From the NCBI GenBank assembly GCA_944989445.1, contig CALYLW010000738.1, forward strand, positions 244,073 to 308,072: a DNA stretch of 64,000 nt, in the 5' to 3' direction. Below the pieces are notes generated by a model. That model was not told the origin of the DNA, did not search any database, and saw nothing but the letters and a program-made list of their open reading frames with translations. Every line of letters starts with the position of its first letter. Position 1 is the stretch's first letter. The translations under genes were made by a program, and so were the position numbers. This DNA is from Ampullaceana balthica (lineage: Eukaryota > Mollusca > Gastropoda > Lymnaeidae). This document shows, one piece after another, positions 34,801 to 43,165 of the stretch.

Positions 34801-36138
34801 AAACGCAGGAATATGTTCTTTTTTTTTCTTCAAAAAACCAATTCAGAAACAGATTCGTTGTCTAATACATTTAGGAATATATTCTTCTTTTTTATATACC
34901 CATTCAGAAACATGCTACAACTTCGGCCCGAGAATGACCGTTTCACCCTGGAGGTACCACTCGGGTTCAATGACAGCAGAATCGGTTTTACCGAAGTTTT
35001 CCCGCATTCTCATTTGATGAATTCCAGTCCCTGGGATTACATTAGGGGCAATCTGGTTTGGGTCGCTGGGAGCTTTCTAATAGGGTCAAAAAAAGTAAGA
35101 ATAAATAACACTTGTCCTTTTTTTTTGTTGACATTTTGCCAGGACCTCTTTGATGCTATGCCAGAAACTCTTTGACACAAGCCACAAATCTATTGACATT
35201 ATGCCACACACAAAAAAAGATTGACTACGCTCCAGATTTTCTTTGACAATGTTCCAAAATCATTTTGAGCCACAAACTTTTTTCAAATAATTTGCTAGAA
35301 ACCTTTTGACATAATGTAAAACTGGAAGTTCAACTAGGAAAATATGTAACTTTTTTTGTTTTTTTTTAAAGAGCAGAAAATAATATAAATTGCAGTTGGT
35401 CTATTTGTTATTTGAACCCCACTTCTTTCAAAATGTTTTTAATTTTTTTTTAAAGATACGAGTTTTGACAAATAAGCCAATTAGGGCATAATCCTTAATG
35501 TCAACGTGTAACAATTTCTCGATGCCGGATATTTATATAAGCTTATGACCATAGATTTATAAGGAGTGGCATTCTCTCATCAGGGCGTTATTTAACACAC
35601 AGACATGATCGTTTGTATACATCCCATGCATACAATTATACATTATAGGTAGATAGATGCCATACAAACAGGGTCAGTAGGAGCCTGGCAAGGCGTCACA
35701 AAACAACGTCTTGTCAAGCTCCTACATTACCCTTTTTGTATGGCATCCATCTATTTACCTATAAACCTGATTGCAGTTGGCACCCATATTTTGTCAGATT
35801 CATGATACATCATAACTGGATACTATTGCCTAGGAAAAGAAAACGTGAACACAACTAATTTATATATCGATTTTTACATGCAGGTCCTTCAGAAGTTCAT
35901 CACATCCTACAAGAAAACGGTCAAGGCCCTGCTGGACAGTAACATGTCCAGCACTGACCAACAGGTCATAGGCGCCATGTACTCGCCCCAGTTTAGAAAA
36001 GACCAGGAGGTGGACATTGCGACTTACACGTGTAAAGACGGGTCCTACGGCCTGTACGGGTCTGACATCGCTTATTTCTGCCTGGCCTACGTCGCTAGGG
36101 AGGCAGCAGAGTTGAGGAGTAAAAAGTCAGGGAGATAG
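27054..36138 (+). CDS. HtrL/YibB-family membrane-anchored protein (six exons, 343 aa, complete)
   Basis: Exons 27054-27141, 31043-31095, 33334-33527, 33894-34148, 34908-35094 and 35884-36138 join through GT-AG introns with matching phases into 344 codons including the TAG stop. Residues 8-24 (FICLAAAVAVGIAFLVA), preceded by K6 R7, form a signal anchor, so I infer a type II Golgi or ER protein. Residues about 57-315 carry the HtrL/YibB pattern as I recognise it: a VTVVTLYLPLGKF start (58-70), DYDRINALYG, NANYSCTMNAKYDVL, AWLDIG (189-194), NLVWVAGSF, then ALLDSNMSSTDQQVIGAMY and YGLYGSDIAYFCLAY near the C-terminus. The family is uncharacterised; E. coli yibB lies among LPS-core genes. The first ATG is chosen because it directly precedes the anchor. 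The gene looks intact. Assignment rests on motif recognition; no search was run. Confidence 0.85.
27342..27417. repeat. (AAT)n(ATT)n palindrome
   Basis: About 12 ATA/AAT units are followed directly by about 12 ATT units, giving a near-perfect ~76-bp palindrome. In HtrL-like intron 1. Confidence 0.92.
27420..27790 (+). pseudogene. GATAA-tailed non-LTR retrotransposon, heavily decayed copy
   Basis: In HtrL-like intron 1. Pieces read RSDIGIGIEHTTFLHMIEEK and LSGIWLWNKLHEQNRKS in line with the better copies, with many stops. The 3' UTR match (AATGCAGGACTGGACG) is at 27716. Confidence 0.6.
28040..28210 (-). pseudogene. GATAA-tailed non-LTR retrotransposon, short 3' fragment
   Basis: The reverse complement of 28050-28120 matches the 3' UTR of the family (CGCAATAATCTTTGTTTATA type) and 28120-28200 the end of its coding part. 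In intron 1 of the HtrL-like gene. Confidence 0.5.
28605..28712 (+). mobile_element. GATAA-tailed retrotransposon, 3' end only
   Basis: A ~65-bp 3' UTR match (ATAATCTTATGCATATAGAA) followed by GAGATAAGATAAGATAAG and further GATAA repeats to 28712. In intron 1 of the HtrL-like gene. Confidence 0.7.
29361..29548. mobile_element. hAT-like MITE (CAGAGGCGTCACTAGGG family), TSD AATATGGC
   Basis: Starts CAGAAGCGTCACTAGGG and ends CCACGCCTCTG; AATATGGC at 29353-29360 and 29549-29556. Related copies at 50106 and 58888. In HtrL-like intron 1. Confidence 0.85.
29750..29950. repeat. ~42-bp minisatellite in HtrL-like intron 1
   Basis: Unit CTAGATACTGAATGGCCCTT TGGCCCGTCTAGTGCTCTGT AT, about 5 copies. 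Confidence 0.9.
30080..30255. repeat. Diverged ~40-bp repeat
   Basis: About four copies of GACAGA-AACACA-ATATGTTGATGTT-AAGAACAT. Confidence 0.7.
30620..30829. mobile_element. hAT-like MITE, TSD CACTAGAT/CACTAGAA
   Basis: Ends CATTGATGGCGAACC and GTTCACCGCCACTA; the flanking 8-mers differ at the last base. In HtrL-like intron 1. Confidence 0.75.
30850..30882. repeat. (AT)n microsatellite
   Basis: About 16 AT units in HtrL-like intron 1. Confidence 0.95.
31043..31095 (+). CDS. HtrL-like gene, exon 2 (stem region)
   Basis: A 53-base exon between the acceptor ttatctatag and the donor CAG|GTAGGT. The split codon G|GT restores glycine 30. The exon reads GSYNIRYTPIGNTSSDVQ and ends in phase 0, matching exon 3. 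It probably forms part of the lumenal stem. It is too short to find by ORF length and rests on phase and splice sites. Confidence 0.72.
31466..31599. mobile_element. GGGGCCGTCCATAAAGTACG-family MITE, copy 2
   Basis: TGGCCGTCCATACAGTACGT at the left and GAGCGTGACGTACTTTATGG ACGGCCCC at the right; CTTAG flanks both sides. In HtrL-like intron 2. Confidence 0.8.
31820..31864. repeat. (AT)n microsatellite
   Basis: About 22 AT units in HtrL-like intron 2. Confidence 0.95.
31870..33055. other. Intron 2 sequence, no gene
   Basis: 32690-32940 holds weak TCTGTGATGA-type repeats; otherwise nothing. Confidence 0.5.
33056..33238. repeat. 30-bp minisatellite in HtrL-like intron 2
   Basis: Unit CCTAAGAAACCATTACACAA AGTATCGTTT, 6 copies, ending about 95 bp before exon 3. 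Confidence 0.92.
33334..33527 (+). CDS. HtrL-like gene, exon 3 (start of family domain)
   Basis: Acceptor cttacgtcacag, donor TTCCG|GTATGT. It encodes residues 48-111 plus two bases of codon 112, including VTVVTLYLPLGKFKKG, NWMQTWAWLTNKVVAFFEDD and EHFR, the typical beginning of the HtrL/YibB domain. GC content is clearly above the flanking introns. Confidence 0.85.
33894..34148 (+). CDS. HtrL-like gene, exon 4 (WLDIG core)
   Basis: Acceptor cgccattgtag, donor TTTGAG|GTATAC. It encodes residues 113-196, including RTVLVKVSRSQLNAF, DYDRINALYGRPEY and FIAWLDIGTL. The last ~54 bases and the donor are repeated twice more in intron 4 at a 153-bp period; those copies lie outside the reading frame and reach a stop within the intron. 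Confidence 0.87.
34095..34428 (+). repeat. 153-bp tandem duplication of exon 4 tail plus MITE end
   Basis: CTTGGGGCACGTCAG occurs at 34095 (in exon 4), 34248 and 34401, exactly 153 bp apart. Each full unit holds ~54 bp of exon 4, the donor GTATAC, 14 bp of intron and ~85 bp of a MITE end starting CAATGTTCCC. In the second copy the WLDIG segment reads as WIDNG. Confidence 0.9.
34690..34915 (+). repeat. Decayed ~30-bp repeat ending at the exon 5 acceptor
   Basis: Segments of the form CATTCAGGAACATGTT followed by a T-rich stretch recur near 34692, 34719, 34744, 34774, 34803, 34841 and 34869, and finally as the real acceptor CATTCAG|AAACATG at 34901-34914. Units are diverged and vary between 25 and 36 bp. 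Confidence 0.65.
34908..35094 (+). CDS. HtrL-like gene, exon 5
   Basis: Acceptor tatacccattcag, donor AAA|GTAAGA. It encodes residues 198-259, including RPENDRFTLEVPLGFNDS and GNLVWVAGSFLIGSKK. The segment CATTCAG plus the first exon bases resembles decayed units repeated at about 30-bp spacing across the preceding ~210 bp of intron. Confidence 0.83.
35644..35763. repeat. 120-bp foldback hairpin in HtrL-like intron 5
   Basis: Left arm TATAGGTAGATAGAT then GCCATACAAACAGGGT, GTAGGAGC and GGCGT; the right arm is its complement ending ACCTATA, with an 8-nt loop (CACAAAAC). Arms of about 55 bp pair with a few bulges. MITE or small-RNA precursor. Confidence 0.8.
35884..36138 (+). CDS. HtrL-like gene, exon 6 (C-terminus and stop)
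   Basis: Acceptor ttttacatgcag, phase 0. It encodes residues 260-343, with QVIGAMYSPQF and YGLYGSDIAYFCLAYVAREA, ending RSKKSGR and TAG at 36136-36138. A 33-bp tandem array starts immediately at the stop codon and stays open in the same frame up to 36390. Confidence 0.86.
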   Translation, partial: VLQKFITSYKKTVKALLDSNMSSTDQQVIGAMYSPQFRKDQEVDIATYTCKDGSYGLYGSDIAYFCLAYVAREAAELRSKKSGR

Positions 36139-36540
36139 TTGAGATCGAGAGTGTTAATAAATGATGAGAGGATGAGATCGAGAGTGTTAATAAATGATGA
36201 GAGGATGAGATCGAGAGTGTTAATAAATGATGAGAGGATGAGATCGAGAGTGTTAATAAATGATGAGAGGATGAGATCGAGAGTGTTAATAAATGATGAG
36301 AGGATGAGATCGAGAGTGTTAATAAATGATGAGAGGATGAGATCGAGAGTGTTAATAAATGATGAGAGGTATGAGATCGAGATGTGTTAATAATGATGAA
36401 GGATGAGATCGAGAGTGTTAATAAATCATGAGGTGAGATCGAGAGTGTTAATAAATGATGAAGGATGAGATCGAGAGTGTTAATAAATCATGAGCGGATG
36501 AGAGATCGAGGAGAGATCGAGAGTGTTAATAAATCATGAG
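36131..36540 (+). repeat. 33-bp minisatellite with AATAAA in most units, at the HtrL-like stop codon
   Basis: Unit GATCGAGAGTGTTAATAAAT plus GATGAGAGGATGA, about 12 copies; the first seven are near-identical and the later ones have indels. Eleven units carry AATAAA, the first at 36156-36161, only 18 bases after the stop. The array is in frame with the gene and open to 36390 (11-residue unit MRSRVLINDER). Confidence 0.92.
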
Positions 36541-36589
36541 CGGATGAGCTCGAAAGAGGGGTGTGACTGAGTGAAAGTAGCACACAAAG

Positions 36590-36660
36590 AAAGAGAAAGA
36601 GAGAGACTGAGAGAGAGAAATAGAGAGAGAAATAGAGAGAGAGAGAGAAATAGAGAGACA
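36590..36660. repeat. (GA)n-rich tract
   Basis: Irregular GAGA/AATAGAGA repeats after the 33-bp array. Confidence 0.85.
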
Positions 36661-36904
36661 GTGAATATTATTTTTTTCTTCGAATATGTAATGAAGAGAT
36701 GATGTATTGTGTAATATGATTTTTTTCCTTAACCAAAATGCAAGCAATAAAGTATGAAAATAAAACTAAGAAATGAAGGAGAAAAAATATATATTTATAT
36801 CTAACGAATTCTTAAATTAATTTTTTCATTCTTTTTAAAAAATTTCTTTTAACTCTCAAGAATACGAAATTACGGTAGCTCCAATTAAATTACCCCCATC
36901 CGCC

Positions 36905-36950
36905 CAACACACACACACACACACACAAACACACAGACACACAAACACTT
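36905..36950. repeat. (CA)n microsatellite
   Basis: About 20 CA units with two AAACACA interruptions. Confidence 0.9.
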
Positions 36951-37509
36951 GATGAACTATAAAAGGTAATTAATGATTTACGTCCTAGTTTTGTTCATGG
37001 ACTGATGATTAGCCGATCGCCTCACAACAAGGATCTTAAATATCGAAGTCCCGCCCCTCCATGCTCAACAAATTAGCTTACACTTGTGTATGTATTACTG
37101 TTCATGTAGTGGTTATATTTTCTATAAATAAAAAAAAAGATCTTTTTGTAGATTCCCGAACTGTGCCCCACGCTTTTGAGGCTTGTAATTATTCCAAAGT
37201 TTGTTTGTTTTTTTTTCATTACAAGATTCTTATTTATTTCACTGCTGTTGTATATATATTTGACCAGGACAAGTGTTATTTATTTATTTTGTTTTGAAAA
37301 AGTGACAATCAAATGCACAAGCGTTGTACAGAATTTGCCGTGTGACTTTCATGAATGTGATGTGATGCCTTTGATGCTTACTCTATGCAATATCTTACCG
37401 CGGTCACTAATGCCAGTGACTAATTGATCCACAGTGGGAAGATATGTGTTGACAAAAAAAAAGCAAGTGATCATTTAAACGAAACGGTAACTGTCGATGT
37501 GCCTGTGTG

Positions 37510-37610
37510 TTCATCTGTGTGTATGTTTATGTTTGTGTGTGTGTGTGTGTGAATGTTTATGTGTGTATGTGTGTGTGTAAATGTTTGTGTGTCTCTGTGT
37601 GAGTTTTAGT
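37510..37610. repeat. Imperfect (GT)n tract
   Basis: GTGTGTATGTTTATGTTTGT and variants. Confidence 0.85.
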
Positions 37611-37788
37611 TCACGCGAGGATGTGTGTCTGTATAGTTAAGCAAGAGTTCATGTGTCATCCCTGACATGTCCTAAACTGTGCATGACCAATAACATCTCA
37701 GGCACAAAGAGTTAGGTTTAAAAAAATTATTCGATTTCTTGTGAGGGAAAATATATATATATTTTTTTAAAATATTAATTAGTATCGT

Positions 37789-39777
37789 TGTTACAGGCAA
37801 AGTGTAAAATTCAGGCATTCTATAGAATGTCTAGGCAATGTATAGAATGCCTGATGGTTTCAGGCAAAGTATGAAATGATTGCTATTTCATACATTGCCT
37901 AGGCATTCTATAGAATGCCGAGTTGTCGTCAGGCAAAGTATGTAATTGGGCTACCCCCGCCATTTTTCCAGCCACTGATGTTGGTGGTGGCGCTTCGGTC
38001 GTTGCTTGATGATTGCGATCGAAGCCTTTGAGTGTCGAAAGTTAATGTAAGACAGCGTTTAGCCGGTACAAAGTTCCACTACCAAATCACGGACAATATT
38101 GCCAAAATTCTTCTCACGAAGTAATTTTATATCACCCGGCTGAGATTCCACAGACGTTCTCCCATAAGTTTCCTCCTTGGATTGCTGTGTGACCATGTCG
38201 AAGGAGAATGTAGTGCTAGGATTGGAATCACGCCACGTTGACATGCAACGTCGGTTCTACGATGAGTTATCTAAAGTAACAGACAATGCTGCTAAAAAAA
38301 GCGTTAAAAAAAAACAGAAACTGTTACCAAAAATTTGTTGACGATGAGAAAATGTCAAAGACCACGATTAAGCAAGAACCATGAGACTATTGGCTGGTGA
38401 AAGACTATGATGTCATGATTTTGGATAATAAGAGTAAGTTGATATACCCTGTTAAAGAAGGCGTGAGTGCCATTCTGTTTTACGTCGCGGACTCCGAGAT
38501 ATTTGACGTACTTCATAAAGCCCATTTGGCCATTGGTTGTGGAGGACGGGACAGAATGTTGAAAGAACTTTCACCCAAATACAAGAACGCTACCCGCCGT
38601 GATATTGAACTGTGTATTAACTTTAGTGCATCTTGCCAGAACAAAACAAAAAGGCGTCAAAAAGGGAATGTGGTCAAGCCAATGGCTTTTTCTGAATTCA
38701 ACTCTCGTTGTCAGGTCAATCTCATAGAATTTCAATCCCTTCCTGATGGGGAATACATTTTATAATGATGTATCAATATCATCTCACCAAGTTCACGGTT
38801 CTCACGGCCCTGAAGAAAAAGAGGGCACAAGAAGTAGCTTACCAGCTCGTAGACATATTTACGTTGCTTGGTGCTCCAATGATTCTACATTGGCAATAAT
38901 GGCAGAGAATTTGAAAACAATGTGGTAAGCAGCCTAAAAGAGTACTGGCCCACCTTGACGATCATTCATAGCAAGCCGCGCCACTCACAAAGCTAGGGGA
39001 GCGTCGAAAGAGGTAACCAGGACATTGAAAATATGCTGTGTGTTTTGATGCAAGATGAAAAATGACCACTGGAGTGAGGGGTTACGGTTCGTCTAAATCA
39101 AGAAGAACTGAGTTTTTCATTCTGGGATTAAAAGATACAAAGTGGCTGCTCGTCTCGAAGTATTTTCATTGTTGTTATGGCAATATGGCAGAGCAAAGCG
39201 TACTTCCGGGAATGAAATGTTGTATTTTTACACTTGAAAATAGGGAATAAGTAAATAAGGAATAAGTGCAATTATTTTTATCCATTAACGTAATTCAGAT
39301 GTTAGTTTTAGGGTCTGGGTTAGGTTTAGTTGTCTATTTTTTAAAATCAAAACGACTTCGAGACGACTAGTATTCATGCTGGATGACTCGAACTTCGAGA
39401 CGAGTAGCATCGGCCTAAAAGATAACCATACGAAGCTCTCTTTGGCTGCAGAGCTAAAGTAGGCCTCACAACGTCGTCCCTACCTGACGATGTTTTACAG
39501 GATGTGGAATCAGAGGAAGACCTCGAAAAAATAATACAGAGTGTATATCATGTGCTTTATTTTGTATTACTGTCACTTAAAAATACGTAATTATCAATAA
39601 AGTATTTTGTTGTGCTCTTTTTACACTTTGCCTAAACGAAATCCGGCATTCTATAGAATGCCGAGGCAAAGTATGCAAAAGTTTTTCAAATTTCATACTT
39701 TGCCTGAAACCATCAGGCATTCTATACATTGCCTAGGCATTCTATAGAATGCCTGATTTCACACATTGCCTGTAACA
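37789..39777 (+). mobile_element. Ginger-type DNA transposon with ~150-bp TIRs and TCGT target duplication
   Basis: Left end TGTTACAGGCAAAGTGT and right end (reverse complement) TGTTACAGGCAATGTGT are flanked by TCGT at 37785-37788 and 39778-39781. The TIRs extend about 150 bp with high similarity. They contain AGGCAAAGTRT repeats and an 18-bp palindrome GGCATTCTATAGAATGCC (37814 with one change, 37902, 39645, 39736). The TGTNRN terminus, 4-bp duplication and integrase-like transposase fit the Ginger group. Confidence 0.88.
38195..39545 (+). pseudogene. Decayed Ginger/KRBA2-like integrase transposase
   Basis: Begins MSKENVVLGL at 38195 and is broken by frameshifts and stops. An open block at 38397-38765 reads KDYDVMILDNKSKLIYPVKE, then AHLAIGCGGRDRMLKELSPKY and NSRCQVNLIEFQSLPDGEY. 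Further pieces in other frames read HLTKFTVLTALKKKRAQEVA, NNGREFENNVVSSLKEYWP, KPRHSQS-stop-GSVERGNQD, WSEGLRFVQIKKN and SSLPDDVLQDVESEEDLEK. This order is that of KRBA2-like integrase-core proteins. Two expected catalytic Asp positions read Asn (CQVNL and NNGREF), and a stop lies just before the Glu block, so it is not functional. The family name is recognised from motifs only. Confidence 0.8.
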
Positions 39778-39781
39778 TCGT

Positions 39782-40365
39782 CAATGATAACAACATTATT
39801 TTATAGTCAAAAATATAATTCAGGCTGGAGACTCGGACAAAGTTGCGGTATAGTTTTGGTAAAGTACATCTAAGTGGTAAAATCGCATCTCTGGAATACA
39901 GACTTATCACATTATACCAATTGTTTTCCTAAGATAACATAGTCTTATCTTTGTGGCATAGTTTTCTCTCGAAGATTATAGTTTTAATTAATGTATTCCT
40001 TATCTGATTCATCGGAAATTGTCTACCAACAGAACGCAAAGCGTCTTTGTTAAATGACTACACACGACATGGCTACACATGACTGCACATGACTGCACAG
40101 CTATTCTTATCAACCCCTTGCCTTACACATAACTTAAAAGCACCAATGGACAGACAGCTAAAAGTACCATCAACTGAGCCTAGATCAGAACCACTCGTGC
40201 GGCACGTTCAATCCGTTGCGTCGTGCGCATGCAAGCATTGTTTTCAGGCTTCCTTGGCCGGATGCCGACTTCACATGTGTAGTAGTGATTGCTTGCTTCT
40301 TCTTGTTTCTATTTGTTGATCGTATTCCCGTGTGATGGCTGGTAGCTGCTCTTGGATCTATGCGG
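39782..40365. other. No feature recognised
   Basis: Right flank of the Ginger element; no exon supported. Confidence 0.4.
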
Positions 40366-40612
40366 CTGTTGTGAGTTAGCGCCCTGTGGGCTGTCCGTAT
40401 CTGTTGTGAGTTAGCGCCCCGTGGGCTGTGCGTGGCTGTTGTGAATTAGCGCCCCGTGGGCTGTCCGTGGCTGTTGTCAGTTAGTGCCCCGTGGGCTGTC
40501 CATGGTTGTTGTCAGTTAGCGCCCCGTGGGCTGTCCGTGGCTGTTTCTCAGTTAGCACCCGGTGGGCTGTCCGTGGCTGTTGTCAGTTAGCGCCACGTGG
40601 GCTGTCAGTCTC
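40366..40612. repeat. 35-bp minisatellite
   Basis: Unit GTTAGCGCCCCGTGGGCTGT CCGTGGCTGTTGTCA, about 7 copies. Confidence 0.92.
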
Positions 40613-40677
40613 GATGTGGTGTCAAATTTTATAAAAATGTTTAACTAAACGCATTCCAAGAATATATTTTTAATACT

Positions 40678-41100
40678 TACCGTATATACTCGTTCTAAAG
40701 CCGACTTTTTGGGACAAATTTTGGGGGAAAAGTTGGGGGTTGGCGTATGAGCGGGTCATAGGTGATTGATGAAACATTTCTGTTGTTATTTACGGACTTT
40801 ATTAAAATGCAATGTGAAAACAACAATTTTTTGTTCGTTTTAAAACAATAAAAAGCCCTTTTATGAATGCTGTAAAATTACATCCATCTTCTCTGTTATT
40901 CAAATCTCTTTGCTCTTCAACCTAAAACAAATGTAAACAGTCATAATTACCAATTTAGCTTGTAGTTTTAAACAAGGATTGTTAACCTTTTTGTTTACGC
41001 TGTCCTATTATTTTGTGGGGTCGGATTACGAACGGGTTACACACTTTTTATACTATTCTCTTCCAAAAGCTGGGGGGGTGTTCGGCTTATGAACGAACGG
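40678..41100. mobile_element. TACCGTATATACTC-family MITE, right end replaced by an array
   Basis: Starts TACCGTATATACTCGTTCTA and contains GGTTGGCGTATGAGCGGGTC and TTCGGCTTATGAACGAACGG; the expected GAGTATATACGGTA end is absent and the 28-bp array follows. Confidence 0.75.
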
Positions 41101-41102
41101 AC

Positions 41103-41955
41103 GGTGGTGCACAATGACGTGTCAGCACTCGGTGGTGTGCAATGACGTGTCAGCACTCGGTGGTGTACAATGACGTGTCAGCACTCGGTGGTGTACAATG
41201 ACGTGTCAGCACTCGGTGGTGTACAATGACGTGTCAGCACTCGGTGGTGTACAATGACGTGTCAGCACTCGGTGGTGTACAATGACGTGTCAGCAATCGG
41301 TGGTGTGCAATGACGTGTCAGCACTGGGTGGTGTACAATGACGTGTCAGCACTCGGTGGTGTACAATGACGTGTCAGCACTCGGTGGTGTACAATGACGC
41401 GTCAGCACTCGGTGGTGTGCAATGACGTGTCAGCACTCGGTGGTGTACAATGACGTGTCAGCACTCGGTGGTGTACAATGACGTGTCAGCACTCGGTGGT
41501 GTACAATGACGTGTCAGCACTCGGTGGTGTACAATGACGTGTCAGCACTCGGTGGTGTGCAATGACGTGTCAGCACTCGGTGGTGTACAATGACGTGTCA
41601 GCACTCGGTGGTGTACAATGACGTGTCAGCACTCGGTGGTGTACAATGACGTGTCAGCACTCGGGTGGTGTGCAATGACGTGTCAGCACTCGGTGGTGTA
41701 CAATGACGTGTCAGCACTCGGTGGTGTACAATGACGTGTCAGCACTCGGTGGTGTACAATGACGTGTCAGCACTCGGTGGTGTGCAATGACGTGTCAGCA
41801 CTCGGTGGTGTACAATGACGTGTCAGCACTCGGTGGTGTACAATGACGTGTCAGCACTCGGTGGTGTACAATGACGTGTCAGCACTCGGTGGTGTACAAT
41901 GACGTGTCAGCACTCGGTGGTGTGACAATGACGTGTCAGCACTCGGTGGTGTACA
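41103..41955 (+). repeat. 28-bp minisatellite between two MITE copies
   Basis: Unit GGTGGTGTACAATGACGTGT CAGCACTC, about 30 copies, mainly differing by TACA/TGCA. Each unit holds TGACGTGTCA, a near-palindrome close to a CRE/bZIP site. Confidence 0.93.
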
Positions 41956-41997
41956 GCACACGCTCGTTACATTTCAAAGTTATTAGTTTCGTTCTAT

Positions 41998-42597
41998 TTA
42001 CCGTATATACTCGTTCTAAAGCCGACCTTTTTTGGACAAAATCTAGGGTGCAAAACTTGGGGGGGGGTCGGCTTATGAACAGGTCATAGGTGATTTCTGC
42101 ACGGATATGTAATATCGGTGTTGTTATTGTAGATCATCAAGGTCCTTTTCTACATTCTACAATATTCAACTGCTCTATCAGAAGCTACAATGTATCATTA
42201 AACATCTGCACTTATCTTATTTAATCACTTTTTTTTTGGGTGAGAGTTTTAATAAATTGTTTTACAAATTTTGTTTTCAACAACGAATTTTAATGTACGC
42301 GCTGTCACCACTGTTTACCAAGGCATTTTTTAAAAAAAATTACCGGTTACTTTTATCTAACAAAGAGCACAAAGACAAAGATGAGCAGTACAATGTAAAA
42401 AATCATAATTACCGATTTAGCTTGTGTTAAAAAAAAATATTTACCATTTTGTTTAAGTTGTCCTGTTATTTTTGATGGGTTCGGCTTGCGAGCGGGCTTT
42501 ACTCTTTTAATACTTTTCTCTTCCAAAAGTGTGTTTTTGGGGGAGGGGGGGTTGGCTTATGAACGAAAGGGCTATTGAATGAGTATATACGGTAATT
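41998..42597. mobile_element. TACCGTATATACTC-family MITE, complete
   Basis: TIR TACCGTATATACTC at 42000 and GAGTATATACGGTA at 42580-42593; the interior is collinear with 40678-41100. Confidence 0.82.
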
Positions 42598-42946
42598 AGT
42601 TTTTGGTCTGCTCATACTCATTTCATAAACAAATGGTTTATTTAATTGGTTGACTATTTTGTATAATGTGTTGTTTTTTTTCTTTTTTTAAATTCAATTT
42701 TGATTTTGGTGTCTGGGAAAACTCGCCTCACTGTTTCTTCCATTACATTGATGCAAATTTAACCTTACGTACACAACTATAACGTTACGGTTGTAGCAGC
42801 ACTAACACAAGCGTAACACAAGCAACATAGCAAGTCATAAACTCGGTTGATCGATAAAACAGAATAGCCTATTGTGAATTTGAAAAAAAAGTTGCATGGT
42901 TAATGGTTATGAATAAAAAAATTATATTTGGACGAAATGTTTGTTG

Positions 42947-43165
42947 TGGCTATCGTTGTGTTATTTGATGAGTTGTACCCCCTTCATGTGGGTTGTATCC
43001 CCTGGAAGAGAACAAAAACGTGGCTATCGTTGTGTTATTTGATGAGTTGTACCCCCTTCATGTGGGTTGTATCCCCTGGAAGAGAACAAAACGTGGCTAT
43101 CGTTGTGTTATTTGATGAGTTGTATCCCCCTTCATTTGGGTTGTATCCCCTGAAAGAGAGCAAAC
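42947..43165. repeat. 74-bp triplication
   Basis: TGGCTATCGTTGTGTTATTT starts at 42947, 43021 and 43094; three copies of about 73-74 bp. Confidence 0.92.

Noticed and set aside
36139..36390. Separate gene after the HtrL-like stop codon
   Set aside because: It is the 33-bp array read in frame; reported instead as possible readthrough sequence.
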